Positions 1 through 5,943 of a stretch of DNA of 6,581 nt are shown piece by piece. Where the stretch lies: NCBI GenBank assembly GCA_020435025.1, contig JAGRAG010000069.1, forward strand, positions 1-6,581, given 5' to 3'. Source of the stretch: Bdellovibrionales bacterium (GTDB lineage Bacteria > Bdellovibrionota > Bdellovibrionia > Bdellovibrionales > UBA1609). How positions within the stretch are numbered: position 1 is the stretch's first letter; every line of letters begins with the position of its first letter. The translations under genes were made by a program, and so were the position numbers. A model generated the notes under the pieces. The model was given only the letters and a program-made list of their open reading frames with translations, had not been told where the DNA came from and did not search any database.

Positions 1-83
1 AAAATATATAAAAATAAAAAATTTAAAAATTCACAAGGAAAAAACAAATAAAAAAAATAAAAAAATCCAAAGATTTCTAAAAG

Positions 84-136
84 TTTTTTTTTTTTTTTCT
101 TCTTTGCTTACAAACTTTTTACTGGGTCCGTAAACA
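84..136 (+). promoter_or_regulatory. Weak candidate promoter with T-tract UP element
   Basis: The best housekeeping-type match is CTTACA (108-113), 17 bases, then TAAACA (131-136), which is poor at both hexamers. If it is used, transcription would begin near 143 and the 15-T run at 84-98 would fall at about -59 to -45, where UP elements lie. The match is weak enough that the true promoter may be of another sigma class. Confidence 0.2.
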
Positions 137-145
137 GTCCTTAAA

Positions 146-150
146 GGGAG
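146..150 (+). promoter_or_regulatory. Strong Shine-Dalgarno site fixing the start at 159
   Basis: GGGAG ends 8 bases before ATG 159. This is near-ideal spacing and selects 159 over the in-frame ATG at 165. Confidence 0.7.
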
Positions 151-158
151 AAGCTTAA

Positions 159-1337
159 ATGAAAATGAGCTTTTTTCTTTTTGTTCTATTCGGAATCTTC
201 TTTATGCCCTCCATTTCCGCTCAAGAAGAAGGGGCATCAGAAAATGTTTTACAGACAGAAGAGGGCTTTTTCCAAGACTCCTCTACGCCCCCTCCGTCAA
301 ACGATTCTGCTCCTTCTGAAATGAATGGTGATATTTTGGTTCCGGAAAGCTCAGTTGAAGCGATGGATTCTAACGCAAACTCGCAACCCCAATCGGAAGA
401 ATATACCGAGGAATCTTACCAGGATGAAGAGATCGATGCCGATGGCAATGTCGTCGATGACGGTGGAGGGTTTTATGAAGCTCCGGCAACTGCGCCTAGA
501 AAGCAGAGATATCCGCCTCTAACAGGGGTGCACACCAATTTAAACCCTGTTCGAGAAAAAGAACTCACACAACCCAGAGATCTTAAGTCTGCAAAAGGTT
601 ATTTAGGAACGACGAAAAAGGGGCTTGATCCTTATCGAGACAAAAAGCGCATTCGCCATCCTCTTGCTGAAAAAGGACTGTATAAAATCAACAAAGAGCG
701 CGCCTATCTTTACAAGGTCACCCCAAGCAAACAAGATCGATTTTCTACCATTCGATTTGGATTTTACGAGCCTAAAAATTTAAAAAATGACACCACCGGG
801 ATCTCATTTTCCGATGTCTATGATTCTTCAAACAATCCCTTGCTTCTTGCCGACTACGAATGGAATCTCTGGCGTGGCGCTTTAGGTGTTGTAACCTATA
901 AACTCGGCCTCGGTGTCTTCGTTGCAACTGGAAACGGACAGTTTGATAAAAATTCGAACAACGCCGGTTTAGTGCCCCCGGAAAACTTCACTCTATTAGC
1001 TTTTCCCCTTAGTGCTGGGGCTATCTATCGATTGGAGATTTGGGACAAACAATTTCTTGTTCCCTATGCCGATGGAGGGCTTTCACTTTTTGGATTCACT
1101 GAAATTCGCGATGACGACACCGGCCCTAAATTTGGTGGTGCTTATACTGCCTATGGAGCCGGGGGAGTTGCTATAAACTTATCGGGACTAGACAGAAATT
1201 CGATGCTCGATTTAGACCGGGAACATGGCATCAACGATATCTATTTTAACGTTGAATACCGCGTTTACTTTCCTCTGGGAGGAACCTTTGATTTTGGCGG
1301 TGATTATATAAGCGGTGGAGTCACCGCTTCCTTTTAA
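159..1337 (+). CDS. Secreted protein with C-terminal outer-membrane beta-barrel
   Basis: The 392-residue product is predicted to reach the outer membrane. Residues 1-21 form a Sec signal peptide with a Phe/Leu-rich core and probable cleavage after Ile-Ser-Ala21. Residues 22-104 are Glu/Asp/Ser/Pro-rich and strongly acidic, and 112-190 are Lys/Arg-rich, so the exported N-terminus is charge-polarised and probably disordered. From about 194 there are roughly eight amphipathic strands (for example 194-206, 240-258, 277-294, 327-342, 361-373), and the chain ends GGVTASF with a terminal Phe, the usual BAM recognition signature. The strand order and the 'RFGFYEP' opening recall the MXAN_2562-type barrel family of myxobacteria and bdellovibrios; that assignment is from memory. 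A good ribosome site supports the start. It converges on the lipoprotein gene with 29 bases between stop codons. Its ligand or substrate is unknown. Confidence 0.8.
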   Translation: MKMSFFLFVLFGIFFMPSISAQEEGASENVLQTEEGFFQDSSTPPPSNDSAPSEMNGDILVPESSVEAMDSNANSQPQSEEYTEESYQDEEIDADGNVVDDGGGFYEAPATAPRKQRYPPLTGVHTNLNPVREKELTQPRDLKSAKGYLGTTKKGLDPYRDKKRIRHPLAEKGLYKINKERAYLYKVTPSKQDRFSTIRFGFYEPKNLKNDTTGISFSDVYDSSNNPLLLADYEWNLWRGALGVVTYKLGLGVFVATGNGQFDKNSNNAGLVPPENFTLLAFPLSAGAIYRLEIWDKQFLVPYADGGLSLFGFTEIRDDDTGPKFGGAYTAYGAGGVAINLSGLDRNSMLDLDREHGINDIYFNVEYRVYFPLGGTFDFGGDYISGGVTASF

Positions 1338-1340
1338 AGC

Positions 1341-1353
1341 TTCTTTCAAAGAA
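1341..1353. terminator. Weak bidirectional hairpin between convergent stops
   Basis: TTCTTT-C-AAAGAA is a perfect inverted repeat in the 29-base gap between the two convergent stop codons. With a realistic loop it forms only about five A/T-heavy pairs, and no U-run follows on either strand. It is at best a weak terminator, named because nothing better lies in the gap. Confidence 0.15.
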
Positions 1354-1366
1354 CATTAAAGATTAG

Positions 1367-4099
1367 TTAGTCATCACAATGTATTTGGTCGTTCACATTG
1401 TAGTATCCACCGTCACCACTGTTTCCATTTGATGTTCCCGTGCCGCCAAGGCCACCATTTATAAAAAACTGAAAGTTCGGTGATAAAACAGAACTCATAC
1501 CCTGACATGTAAACACATTGGCACGCCCCCCGCTACCGCCGCCGCCACCTTCATTGGTCGCCGTGCCGCCGTCACCACCACTGACTTTAAAGTGCAAAGT
1601 TCCAGAGGAAGGACTAGAAATTTTGCGTACAAACAAGTTCACAGAACCACCGCCGCCGCCACCACCGCCTTCGGCAGGACCACCAAGACCATTTTCACCA
1701 GACGCTTTAAACAGAGGAGCTGTCGCACTTGAGGTGTTATTGATGTGGTTAGCAGAAATAAATATCAAACCACCTCCACTACCGCCATCATATGAACCAC
1801 CAGCACTACCTCCACCGGCTCCAAAGACCATAGGTAACATTCCATTATGGTTGATTGCGGTGCCGCCCGTAGAGGCAACAGCACTTCCTCCTTGACCGGC
1901 TCCGCCACCGCCTCCACCTGCAATTCCGGCTCCTCCGGAGCCTCCTCCGGTCGCCGGTGTCCCCACAGATGATGTACCTAAAGGACCCGCACCATGCGCC
2001 GTTGACGAGTTCCCTTTGGAATAGCCGATCGCCGACACATCAAACAAAGCCCCATCATTCATAGTGATGGTTCCGTTGGAGCGTATCGCTATAATACCGC
2101 CCCCATAATAGTCAAAGTAAAATGGCGAGCTAGAACCCGCATTGCGACCCGTAACCGTATACCCAAACACATTCAAGTCGTTCACGTGAATAACTTTAAC
2201 GAATTGGACATAACAGTGGTTTGCGGCCACTGGATTATTCCAATTCACCGATGTCAAATTATCCACAAAGGAGCCCGACTGAATCTTTAAGGCCGTTCCC
2301 GTTTTATTCAGTAGTCGAGTAAAAGTATACTGACCTGCTTGAATGGGATTTCCCTGATAATTTCCACAACCTGATCCGCGACCACCCATCACAACAACGA
2401 GGATCTCATCTTCAGCTGCAAAGTTTGTCGCTATACCTGATGAATTGTAAGGAAGTGTCGTAATTCCAGAGCTGACCGTAGGGTCTCCGTTCATCTGTAA
2501 AAATCCGCCATATAACGGTGCTGAAACAACGTCCACTGATCCACCAAGAGACACATCTGCAGTTGGCAAAGCCCGCCCCGTGGAATCGGCTTGATCACAG
2601 CCACCCAAACAGTGCACTTCAAATGCTCGACGCGATAGGTAGCGTTTCTCGCCATTGTCCGTTAAAAAGTATGGGCAGAGAGCAAATTGATTTTGATAAT
2701 AGTTTGCGGAGTTCACACCACCAAAGGTGTAAACACCACTTACAACATCGACAGTATCAACGTAAGAGTACTCCGGAGGTGGCATCTGGCATTCAAAATC
2801 TCCGCCTCCACCGTTGGAGCTCGGCTTGATGTAAACATCAAATTTGGTATTGGCTCCATTGACAATGCCCGTACCTGATAAAACATTCCAAGATAGATTA
2901 ATGGCATTAGTTCCATTAAATTCTCCTCTCACCATACTCATCCAACGAGGTGTCATATCTTTTGTGTAAAGAACGGATCTAAACCCGACGGAATCTTCCA
3001 TATGACCATGTAAAGCTGTGTGCAGAAAATTAATCACACTCCCTGAACTCATGTCACAATTGGTGTACATTTGATAAGTTGATTGCGCTACACCACCTGA
3101 TGGCACAGTAACACCAGATCCTGTAGAACCACCTTCCCAAACTAACGGAACCGTCAGTGCACTATCAGAAAAAATTTCCGAAAGAGCTTCTTGATGATTG
3201 TTGTAACAAACTTGGTAGGAACTATAAAAAGTCGTCTGCGGTCCAAAAAAGCCAATGATGGCATCTTGAGGTAGAAGGGCGTCGACCTCACCAGAGTTGT
3301 TTCTACTTTTGCGGTAGCTGGCAGGCATACTGACTTTCATTCGATAGGTTGGACTGGTACTTGTATCAAAAGCGGAGCTAGATAAATTTACGTTCTCAAA
3401 CAGCGTCATGGACTGACCACTGGCAGTTCGTACTTTGTAAGTTAAATTTTGATTGTCCATGACGAAAATATTAAACCAGCCCGATATGATTCCCTCTGTT
3501 TCGACAAGCATCGCTGGATCGCCACTCTGTGGAGCAAAATAAGTTTGCAGTTCTCCTGTAGGTCCCGTCGCTGCTGTCTCTAAATAGCGACCAATCACCC
3601 GCCCCTCTTTAGAGCTGGTACCTGCTGAGGCAGTTGTGATAGTCACATCGGCATTGCCTGACGACGTATTTGCTTGTTTCGAGCCATATTTAAAGTTCAT
3701 GGCCCCTGTCGAGTCAGACTCATATATGGTCAAAACTTGCACCAACAAATTTGCCGATACGGGTGGCTTATCGATCACCACCTCGACAAAATCAGGAAAT
3801 ATATTACACACAATGGGAAACTTCTCGACATCTCCTTCTCCCGCCTGGTCATCCAGACTCGGGCCACCACCATCTTCGTCCTTAAAATCACACTGTGCGT
3901 GAAAAGGTATGGGATGAGTTTCATCACGAAGATTAACAATAATCATTCCCAACTTCATGTCATCCAAAGAGCTTATCGATGACAAAGGAACTCCGAATCG
4001 CAAAGACGAGTTCCCTGGTGTACGACTGCATCCCGCTAAAAAGAGAAAGGTTAATACTAATAAAAAAGAAACGGACCGAAAATTTTTTAATGTTTTCAT
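1367..4099 (-). CDS. Large lipoprotein with Gly-rich C-terminal modules
   Basis: The 910-residue product has an N-terminal Lys/Arg region, a hydrophobic core (12-21) and a lipobox Leu-Ala-Gly-Cys24, so it should be lipidated at Cys24. Ser25 and Arg26 after the Cys are not an Asp+2 retention signal, which fits an outer-membrane location. Residues 25-660 are Ser/Thr/Asn-rich and beta-like. About 386-495 resembles a fibronectin-III-type fold (NLSWN at 401-405), which is inference. Ten Cys after Cys24 lie between 70 and 629, including CLGGC at 497-501, and could form disulfides. Residues 666-900 are Gly-rich modules (separate entry). I know similar Gly-rich surface proteins in gliding and predatory bacteria but cannot name this family. 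No Shine-Dalgarno is apparent: only AAGAA lies close to ATG 4099, and no other Met precedes the signal peptide. Likely roles are surface adhesion or motility, which is unproven. Confidence 0.85.
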   Translation of the reverse strand: MKTLKNFRSVSFLLVLTFLFLAGCSRTPGNSSLRFGVPLSSISSLDDMKLGMIIVNLRDETHPIPFHAQCDFKDEDGGGPSLDDQAGEGDVEKFPIVCNIFPDFVEVVIDKPPVSANLLVQVLTIYESDSTGAMNFKYGSKQANTSSGNADVTITTASAGTSSKEGRVIGRYLETAATGPTGELQTYFAPQSGDPAMLVETEGIISGWFNIFVMDNQNLTYKVRTASGQSMTLFENVNLSSSAFDTSTSPTYRMKVSMPASYRKSRNNSGEVDALLPQDAIIGFFGPQTTFYSSYQVCYNNHQEALSEIFSDSALTVPLVWEGGSTGSGVTVPSGGVAQSTYQMYTNCDMSSGSVINFLHTALHGHMEDSVGFRSVLYTKDMTPRWMSMVRGEFNGTNAINLSWNVLSGTGIVNGANTKFDVYIKPSSNGGGGDFECQMPPPEYSYVDTVDVVSGVYTFGGVNSANYYQNQFALCPYFLTDNGEKRYLSRRAFEVHCLGGCDQADSTGRALPTADVSLGGSVDVVSAPLYGGFLQMNGDPTVSSGITTLPYNSSGIATNFAAEDEILVVVMGGRGSGCGNYQGNPIQAGQYTFTRLLNKTGTALKIQSGSFVDNLTSVNWNNPVAANHCYVQFVKVIHVNDLNVFGYTVTGRNAGSSSPFYFDYYGGGIIAIRSNGTITMNDGALFDVSAIGYSKGNSSTAHGAGPLGTSSVGTPATGGGSGGAGIAGGGGGGAGQGGSAVASTGGTAINHNGMLPMVFGAGGGSAGGSYDGGSGGGLIFISANHINNTSSATAPLFKASGENGLGGPAEGGGGGGGGSVNLFVRKISSPSSGTLHFKVSGGDGGTATNEGGGGGSGGRANVFTCQGMSSVLSPNFQFFINGGLGGTGTSNGNSGDGGYYNVNDQIHCDD
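1400..2104 (-). repeat. Four degenerate glycine-rich protein modules
   Basis: Residues 666-900 of the lipoprotein repeat one plan. A Gly run leads into a short hydrophobic strand, then a linker, then a second strand ending in small residues and Gly, then a Gly loop. First strands are IIAIRS (669-674), LIFISA (778-783), SVNLFVR (819-825) and RANVFTC (859-865). Second strands are LFDVSAIG (685-692), LFKASGENG (796-804), LHFKVSGGDGG (835-845) and FQFFINGGLGG (876-886). A fifth half-copy, GDGGYYNV, starts at 896. Modules 2-4 begin near bases 1786, 1669 and 1549, so they are about 40 residues each. Module 1 has a long insert with a six-Gly run. The longest run is eight Gly at 811-818. Confidence 0.75.
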
Positions 4100-4106
4100 G
4101 GAGTTC

Positions 4107-4134
4107 TTATCGGCAATCCTGACTGCAAACTTTT
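4107..4134 (-). promoter_or_regulatory. FliA (sigma-28) type promoter of the lipoprotein gene
   Basis: On the minus strand AAAAGTTT (4134-4127) is followed after 12 bases by GCCGATAA (4114-4107). The enterobacterial FliA consensus is TAAAGTTT-N11-GCCGATAA, so the -10 matches 8 of 8, the -35 matches 7 of 8, and the spacer is one base long. Transcription would start near 4098-4101, at or next to ATG 4099. A competing housekeeping reading is TTTAAT (4143-4138), but its best -35, TGGACA (4169-4164), is 20 bases away, which is too far. Confidence 0.45.
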
Positions 4135-4222
4135 GTAATTAAAGGTTAAAAACAGGTGCATTTTGTCCAAGCACACCTATTCGAATTTAGAGCGAACTGC
4201 CTCTGTTTTAAAATGACACTTT

Positions 4223-4250
4223 TTGAAACAAGGAATCATTTTGGTACACT
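4223..4250 (+). promoter_or_regulatory. Sigma-70 promoter of the kinase gene, extended -10
   Basis: TTGAAA (4223-4228), a 16-base spacer, then TACACT (4245-4250) preceded by TG at 4242-4243, which makes an extended -10. The -35 matches 5 of 6 and the -10 matches 4 of 6. Transcription would start near 4257 and give an untranslated leader of about 110 bases. ACACTTTT occurs twice exactly 30 bases apart (4216-4223 and 4246-4253), bracketing the promoter. Confidence 0.5.
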
Positions 4251-4345
4251 TTTATTTCCAATGAGGTTTAAACTGCCCCCTCTAATTGCGAAGGTAAGTT
4301 TGGTGATTTTATTTATGTCATCAGAATCTTTTGACGAACGACTCG

Positions 4346-4360
4346 GAAGCACGTAGCTTC
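4346..4360 (+). promoter_or_regulatory. Small hairpin over the only SD-like site of the kinase gene
   Basis: GAAGC (4346-4350) pairs with GCTTC (4356-4360) across the loop ACGTA. The only Shine-Dalgarno-like bases, GGAAG (4345-4349), lie in the 5' arm, 16 bases from ATG 4366. Folding would either hide the site or shorten the effective distance to the start codon. Whether it controls translation is inference. Confidence 0.3.
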
Positions 4361-4365
4361 TCGAT

Positions 4366-5358
4366 ATGAATCATTCGAACAAAAAAAAGCAATTTTATGA
4401 TCTGACTCCTGATAAAGTTTTACATGGGGTCGATCAAGCAGGCTTTTTAACCACTGGTGAGTATTTTCAACTTAATTCCTATGAAAATCGAGTCTTTGAC
4501 ATTCATTTAGAACCCGACGACAACCCAAAAGAACTTCGAAATCGCCTTATTACAAAGTTTTATCGTCCGGAAAGGTGGAGTCTCGACGCGATCATGGACG
4601 AGCACAACTTTCTTAACGAACTTCGTCAAGAAGGGATTCCGGCCGTTGCACCTATAAAACAAAAAAATGGAAAAACAGTCAGCTCCTCTGAGGGGATTTT
4701 TATGGCTCTGTTCCCAAAGATTTGGGGGCGGCTGCCGCAAGAACTCAACCAAGAACAATTTAAAAAAATTGGACGAACTCTCGCCCGCATTCACAACATC
4801 GGCGAACAGAAGATTGCGGAGAATCGCCCCTCATTGACTGTTCGCGAGTACGGATGGCCTGCTTTAGATATTTTGCATGATCGAGTCGCTGTTGAAGTCT
4901 GGAACCGCTATGAAGATGCAGCTGTAGCTATTTTAGAACACCTTGAAGAAGTCCTAGATGAAAGTCAGTACCTTCGAATTCATGGTGATTGTCACAAAGG
5001 CAATCTGCTTCTGACGGATTTTAAAGATCTTCCACAAGATTTTTTATTTGTTGATTTTGATGATTTTTGTAATGGACCTCCGGCCCAGGACTTTTGGATG
5101 CTTTTTTCTGGGGACTCTGAAGAAAGCCGCTTTGAGCAAGAATGGATTCTCTCAGGATATGAAGAACTCCGCTCCTTTGACGACCGTCAGTTAGATCTCA
5201 TGCTTCCATTAAGAGGACTGAGAATCATTCATTATGCCGCATGGATTGCTCGCAGGTGGGATGACCCGAGTTTTCCAAACCTTTTTCCACAATTTCAAGA
5301 CTATAGTTACTGGGCTCAAGAAACTGAATCTCTTGAGAAAATTGCCTGGAGCCTTTAA
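4366..5358 (+). CDS. srkA: Stress response kinase A (YihE/RdoA family)
   Basis: SrkA is a cytoplasmic Ser/Thr protein kinase of the aminoglycoside-phosphotransferase-like (APH/choline kinase) fold. In E. coli it protects stressed cells and counteracts MazEF-linked death. The 330 residues match the E. coli length of 328. Diagnostic stretches are NSYENRVFD (37-45), TKFYRPERW (63-71) with Lys64 as the ATP-binding lysine, DEH with Glu79, the catalytic loop HGDCHKGN (206-213) with Asp208 and Asn213, metal-binding FVDFDD (228-233) with Asp230, the family signature NGPPAQDFWML (236-246), and RRWDDPSFP (296-304). All catalytic residues are present, so it should be active. ATG 4366 is fixed by an in-frame TAG at 4354-4356 and by the family's N-terminal length. 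The E. coli gene is followed by dsbA; here a TetR regulator follows after 40 bases. Confidence 0.95.
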   Translation: MNHSNKKKQFYDLTPDKVLHGVDQAGFLTTGEYFQLNSYENRVFDIHLEPDDNPKELRNRLITKFYRPERWSLDAIMDEHNFLNELRQEGIPAVAPIKQKNGKTVSSSEGIFMALFPKIWGRLPQELNQEQFKKIGRTLARIHNIGEQKIAENRPSLTVREYGWPALDILHDRVAVEVWNRYEDAAVAILEHLEEVLDESQYLRIHGDCHKGNLLLTDFKDLPQDFLFVDFDDFCNGPPAQDFWMLFSGDSEESRFEQEWILSGYEELRSFDDRQLDLMLPLRGLRIIHYAAWIARRWDDPSFPNLFPQFQDYSYWAQETESLEKIAWSL

Positions 5359-5361
5359 AAT
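5333..5361 (+). promoter_or_regulatory. Internal sigma-70 promoter of the TetR gene
   Basis: TTGAGA (5333-5338), a 17-base spacer, then TAAAAT (5356-5361). Both hexamers match consensus at 5 of 6 positions. The -10 overlaps the kinase stop codon TAA (5356-5358). Transcription would start near 5368 and give a leader of about 30 bases, so the regulator need not depend on the kinase promoter. Confidence 0.5.
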
Positions 5362-5376
5362 AAAGTCACTTCTTTA
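5361..5376. promoter_or_regulatory. Candidate TetR operator on its own promoter
   Basis: TAAAG (5361-5365) and CTTTA (5372-5376) form an inverted repeat with a six-base spacer, and AAGT-C-ACTT (5363-5371) is a second palindrome inside it. The element runs from the last base of the -10 across the predicted start of transcription, where a bound repressor would block RNA polymerase. TetR regulators commonly bind such sites and repress themselves. The arms are short and A/T-rich, so chance is possible. Confidence 0.35.
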
Positions 5377-5398
5377 ACGTTTTCTACTTAGAGGGTTT

Positions 5399-5941
5399 AT
5401 GCCTGACAAATCTAACAATAGAAAAGACGAAGCTTTCTGGAAAATCCTAAGTGCCGCGATGGGCTTGGACATTTCAAAAGGCCACCTTAAGTGGAATATG
5501 GCCGAACTTTCGCGAAAAGCAAAAGTCACTCGTTCATTAATTTATTACTATTTTGGTCAATCAAAAATGGACATTCTCAATGAAGCCGTCAATATGATTG
5601 GCGAAGAACTTGTTGGGCTCAATGAGGAGCGAGATGAAATGTGGAGAAAAGGCGAACTGCTTGAGTCTTTAAAGGCCTCGCGTGAAGTTTTAAAAAAAGC
5701 TCCGTTCATACCGTGCTTTTATCTCACCCATCGGGCGGACAATAACTCTTCATTGGGCGCCGCTTTGATTCAAATTGAAAAGCGTTTTGTTCATAAAATC
5801 AGAAAGTTCTATCCTGCTGTCAATGAGACCCAAGCCGAATCACTGTTTGCCATCTACTGGGGAGCCGCCTTTTCCCCTGGAATTAGTGAAGACGCCTTAA
5901 AAGGGGTTTTGGCTGTGATCACTTCCATTGCTCGGAGCTAA
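5399..5941 (+). CDS. TetR-family transcriptional regulator
   Basis: The 180-residue product is a predicted dimeric DNA-binding repressor. A typical TetR N-terminal domain is visible: the first helix around 13-22, then the helix-turn-helix at about 32-60, with MAELSRKAKV leading to the recognition helix TRSLIYYYF (44-52) and the usual downstream Lys56. Residues 61-180 are helical and form the ligand-binding and dimer domain. That domain is divergent, so no effector can be named. The total is a little shorter than the usual 190-210 residues. GAGGG (5391-5395) lies 3 bases before ATG 5399, which is tight but usable. It follows the kinase gene by 40 bases on the same strand, so read-through is likely, and it has its own promoter with an operator-like repeat. 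Control of the kinase gene or of itself is a reasonable guess; targets are unknown. Confidence 0.9.
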   Translation: MPDKSNNRKDEAFWKILSAAMGLDISKGHLKWNMAELSRKAKVTRSLIYYYFGQSKMDILNEAVNMIGEELVGLNEERDEMWRKGELLESLKASREVLKKAPFIPCFYLTHRADNNSSLGAALIQIEKRFVHKIRKFYPAVNETQAESLFAIYWGAAFSPGISEDALKGVLAVITSIARS

Positions 5942-5943
5942 AA

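Larger units (their letters stand above)
1..158. other. A/T-rich non-coding leader with a 15-T run
   Basis: No coding frame is visible here. Only 16 of the first 120 bases are G or C, mostly because of A-runs at 1-65 and an uninterrupted run of 15 T at 84-98. I see no GC-rich hairpin before the T-run, so it does not look like the terminator of an upstream gene. The stretch is likely the promoter and leader region of the gene starting at 159. The phased A and T runs would be expected to bend the DNA and could act as an UP element. Confidence 0.7.
4100..4365. other. Divergent control region
   Basis: These 266 bases separate the lipoprotein gene from the kinase gene and carry promoters for both. 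Besides the promoters listed separately, they hold AGGTG (4154-4158) with CACCT (4174-4178) as an inverted repeat across a 15-base spacer, the palindrome ATTCGAAT (4179-4186), and the palindrome GTTTAAAC (4266-4273) just downstream of the predicted kinase transcription start. Any of these could bind a regulator, and none is a recognised operator. A GTG-started frame at 4156-4356 has no ribosome site and low-quality composition, so I do not call it a gene. Confidence 0.6.

Noticed and set aside
84..101. T-run as an intrinsic terminator of an upstream gene
   Set aside because: The bases before it are A-rich and form no stable stem.
1518..1895. Proline-rich plus-strand open frame
   Set aside because: It is the reverse complement of the glycine codons (GGN read as CCN) of the lipoprotein and has no ribosome site.
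2518..2878. Two overlapping plus-strand open frames
   Set aside because: They lie inside the lipoprotein gene, lack start signals, and have no protein-like composition.
3636..4142. Three plus-strand open frames opposite the lipoprotein N-terminus
   Set aside because: They are antisense to a signal peptide and lipobox that are clearly real, and none has a ribosome site.
4266..4273. GTTTAAAC palindrome as a definite operator
   Set aside because: An eight-base A/T-rich palindrome is common by chance and has no second copy here, so it is only mentioned under the control region.
4156..4356. 66-residue frame ahead of the kinase gene
   Set aside because: It has a GTG start without a Shine-Dalgarno and runs through the predicted kinase promoter and the SD hairpin. 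It reads as non-coding.
4507..4794. Minus-strand open frame of 95 residues
   Set aside because: It lies wholly inside the kinase gene, whose family motifs are unmistakable in the other frame.
5355..5380. Terminator between kinase and TetR genes
   Set aside because: The TAAAG/CTTTA stem is too weak and no T-run follows directly. An operator is a better reading.
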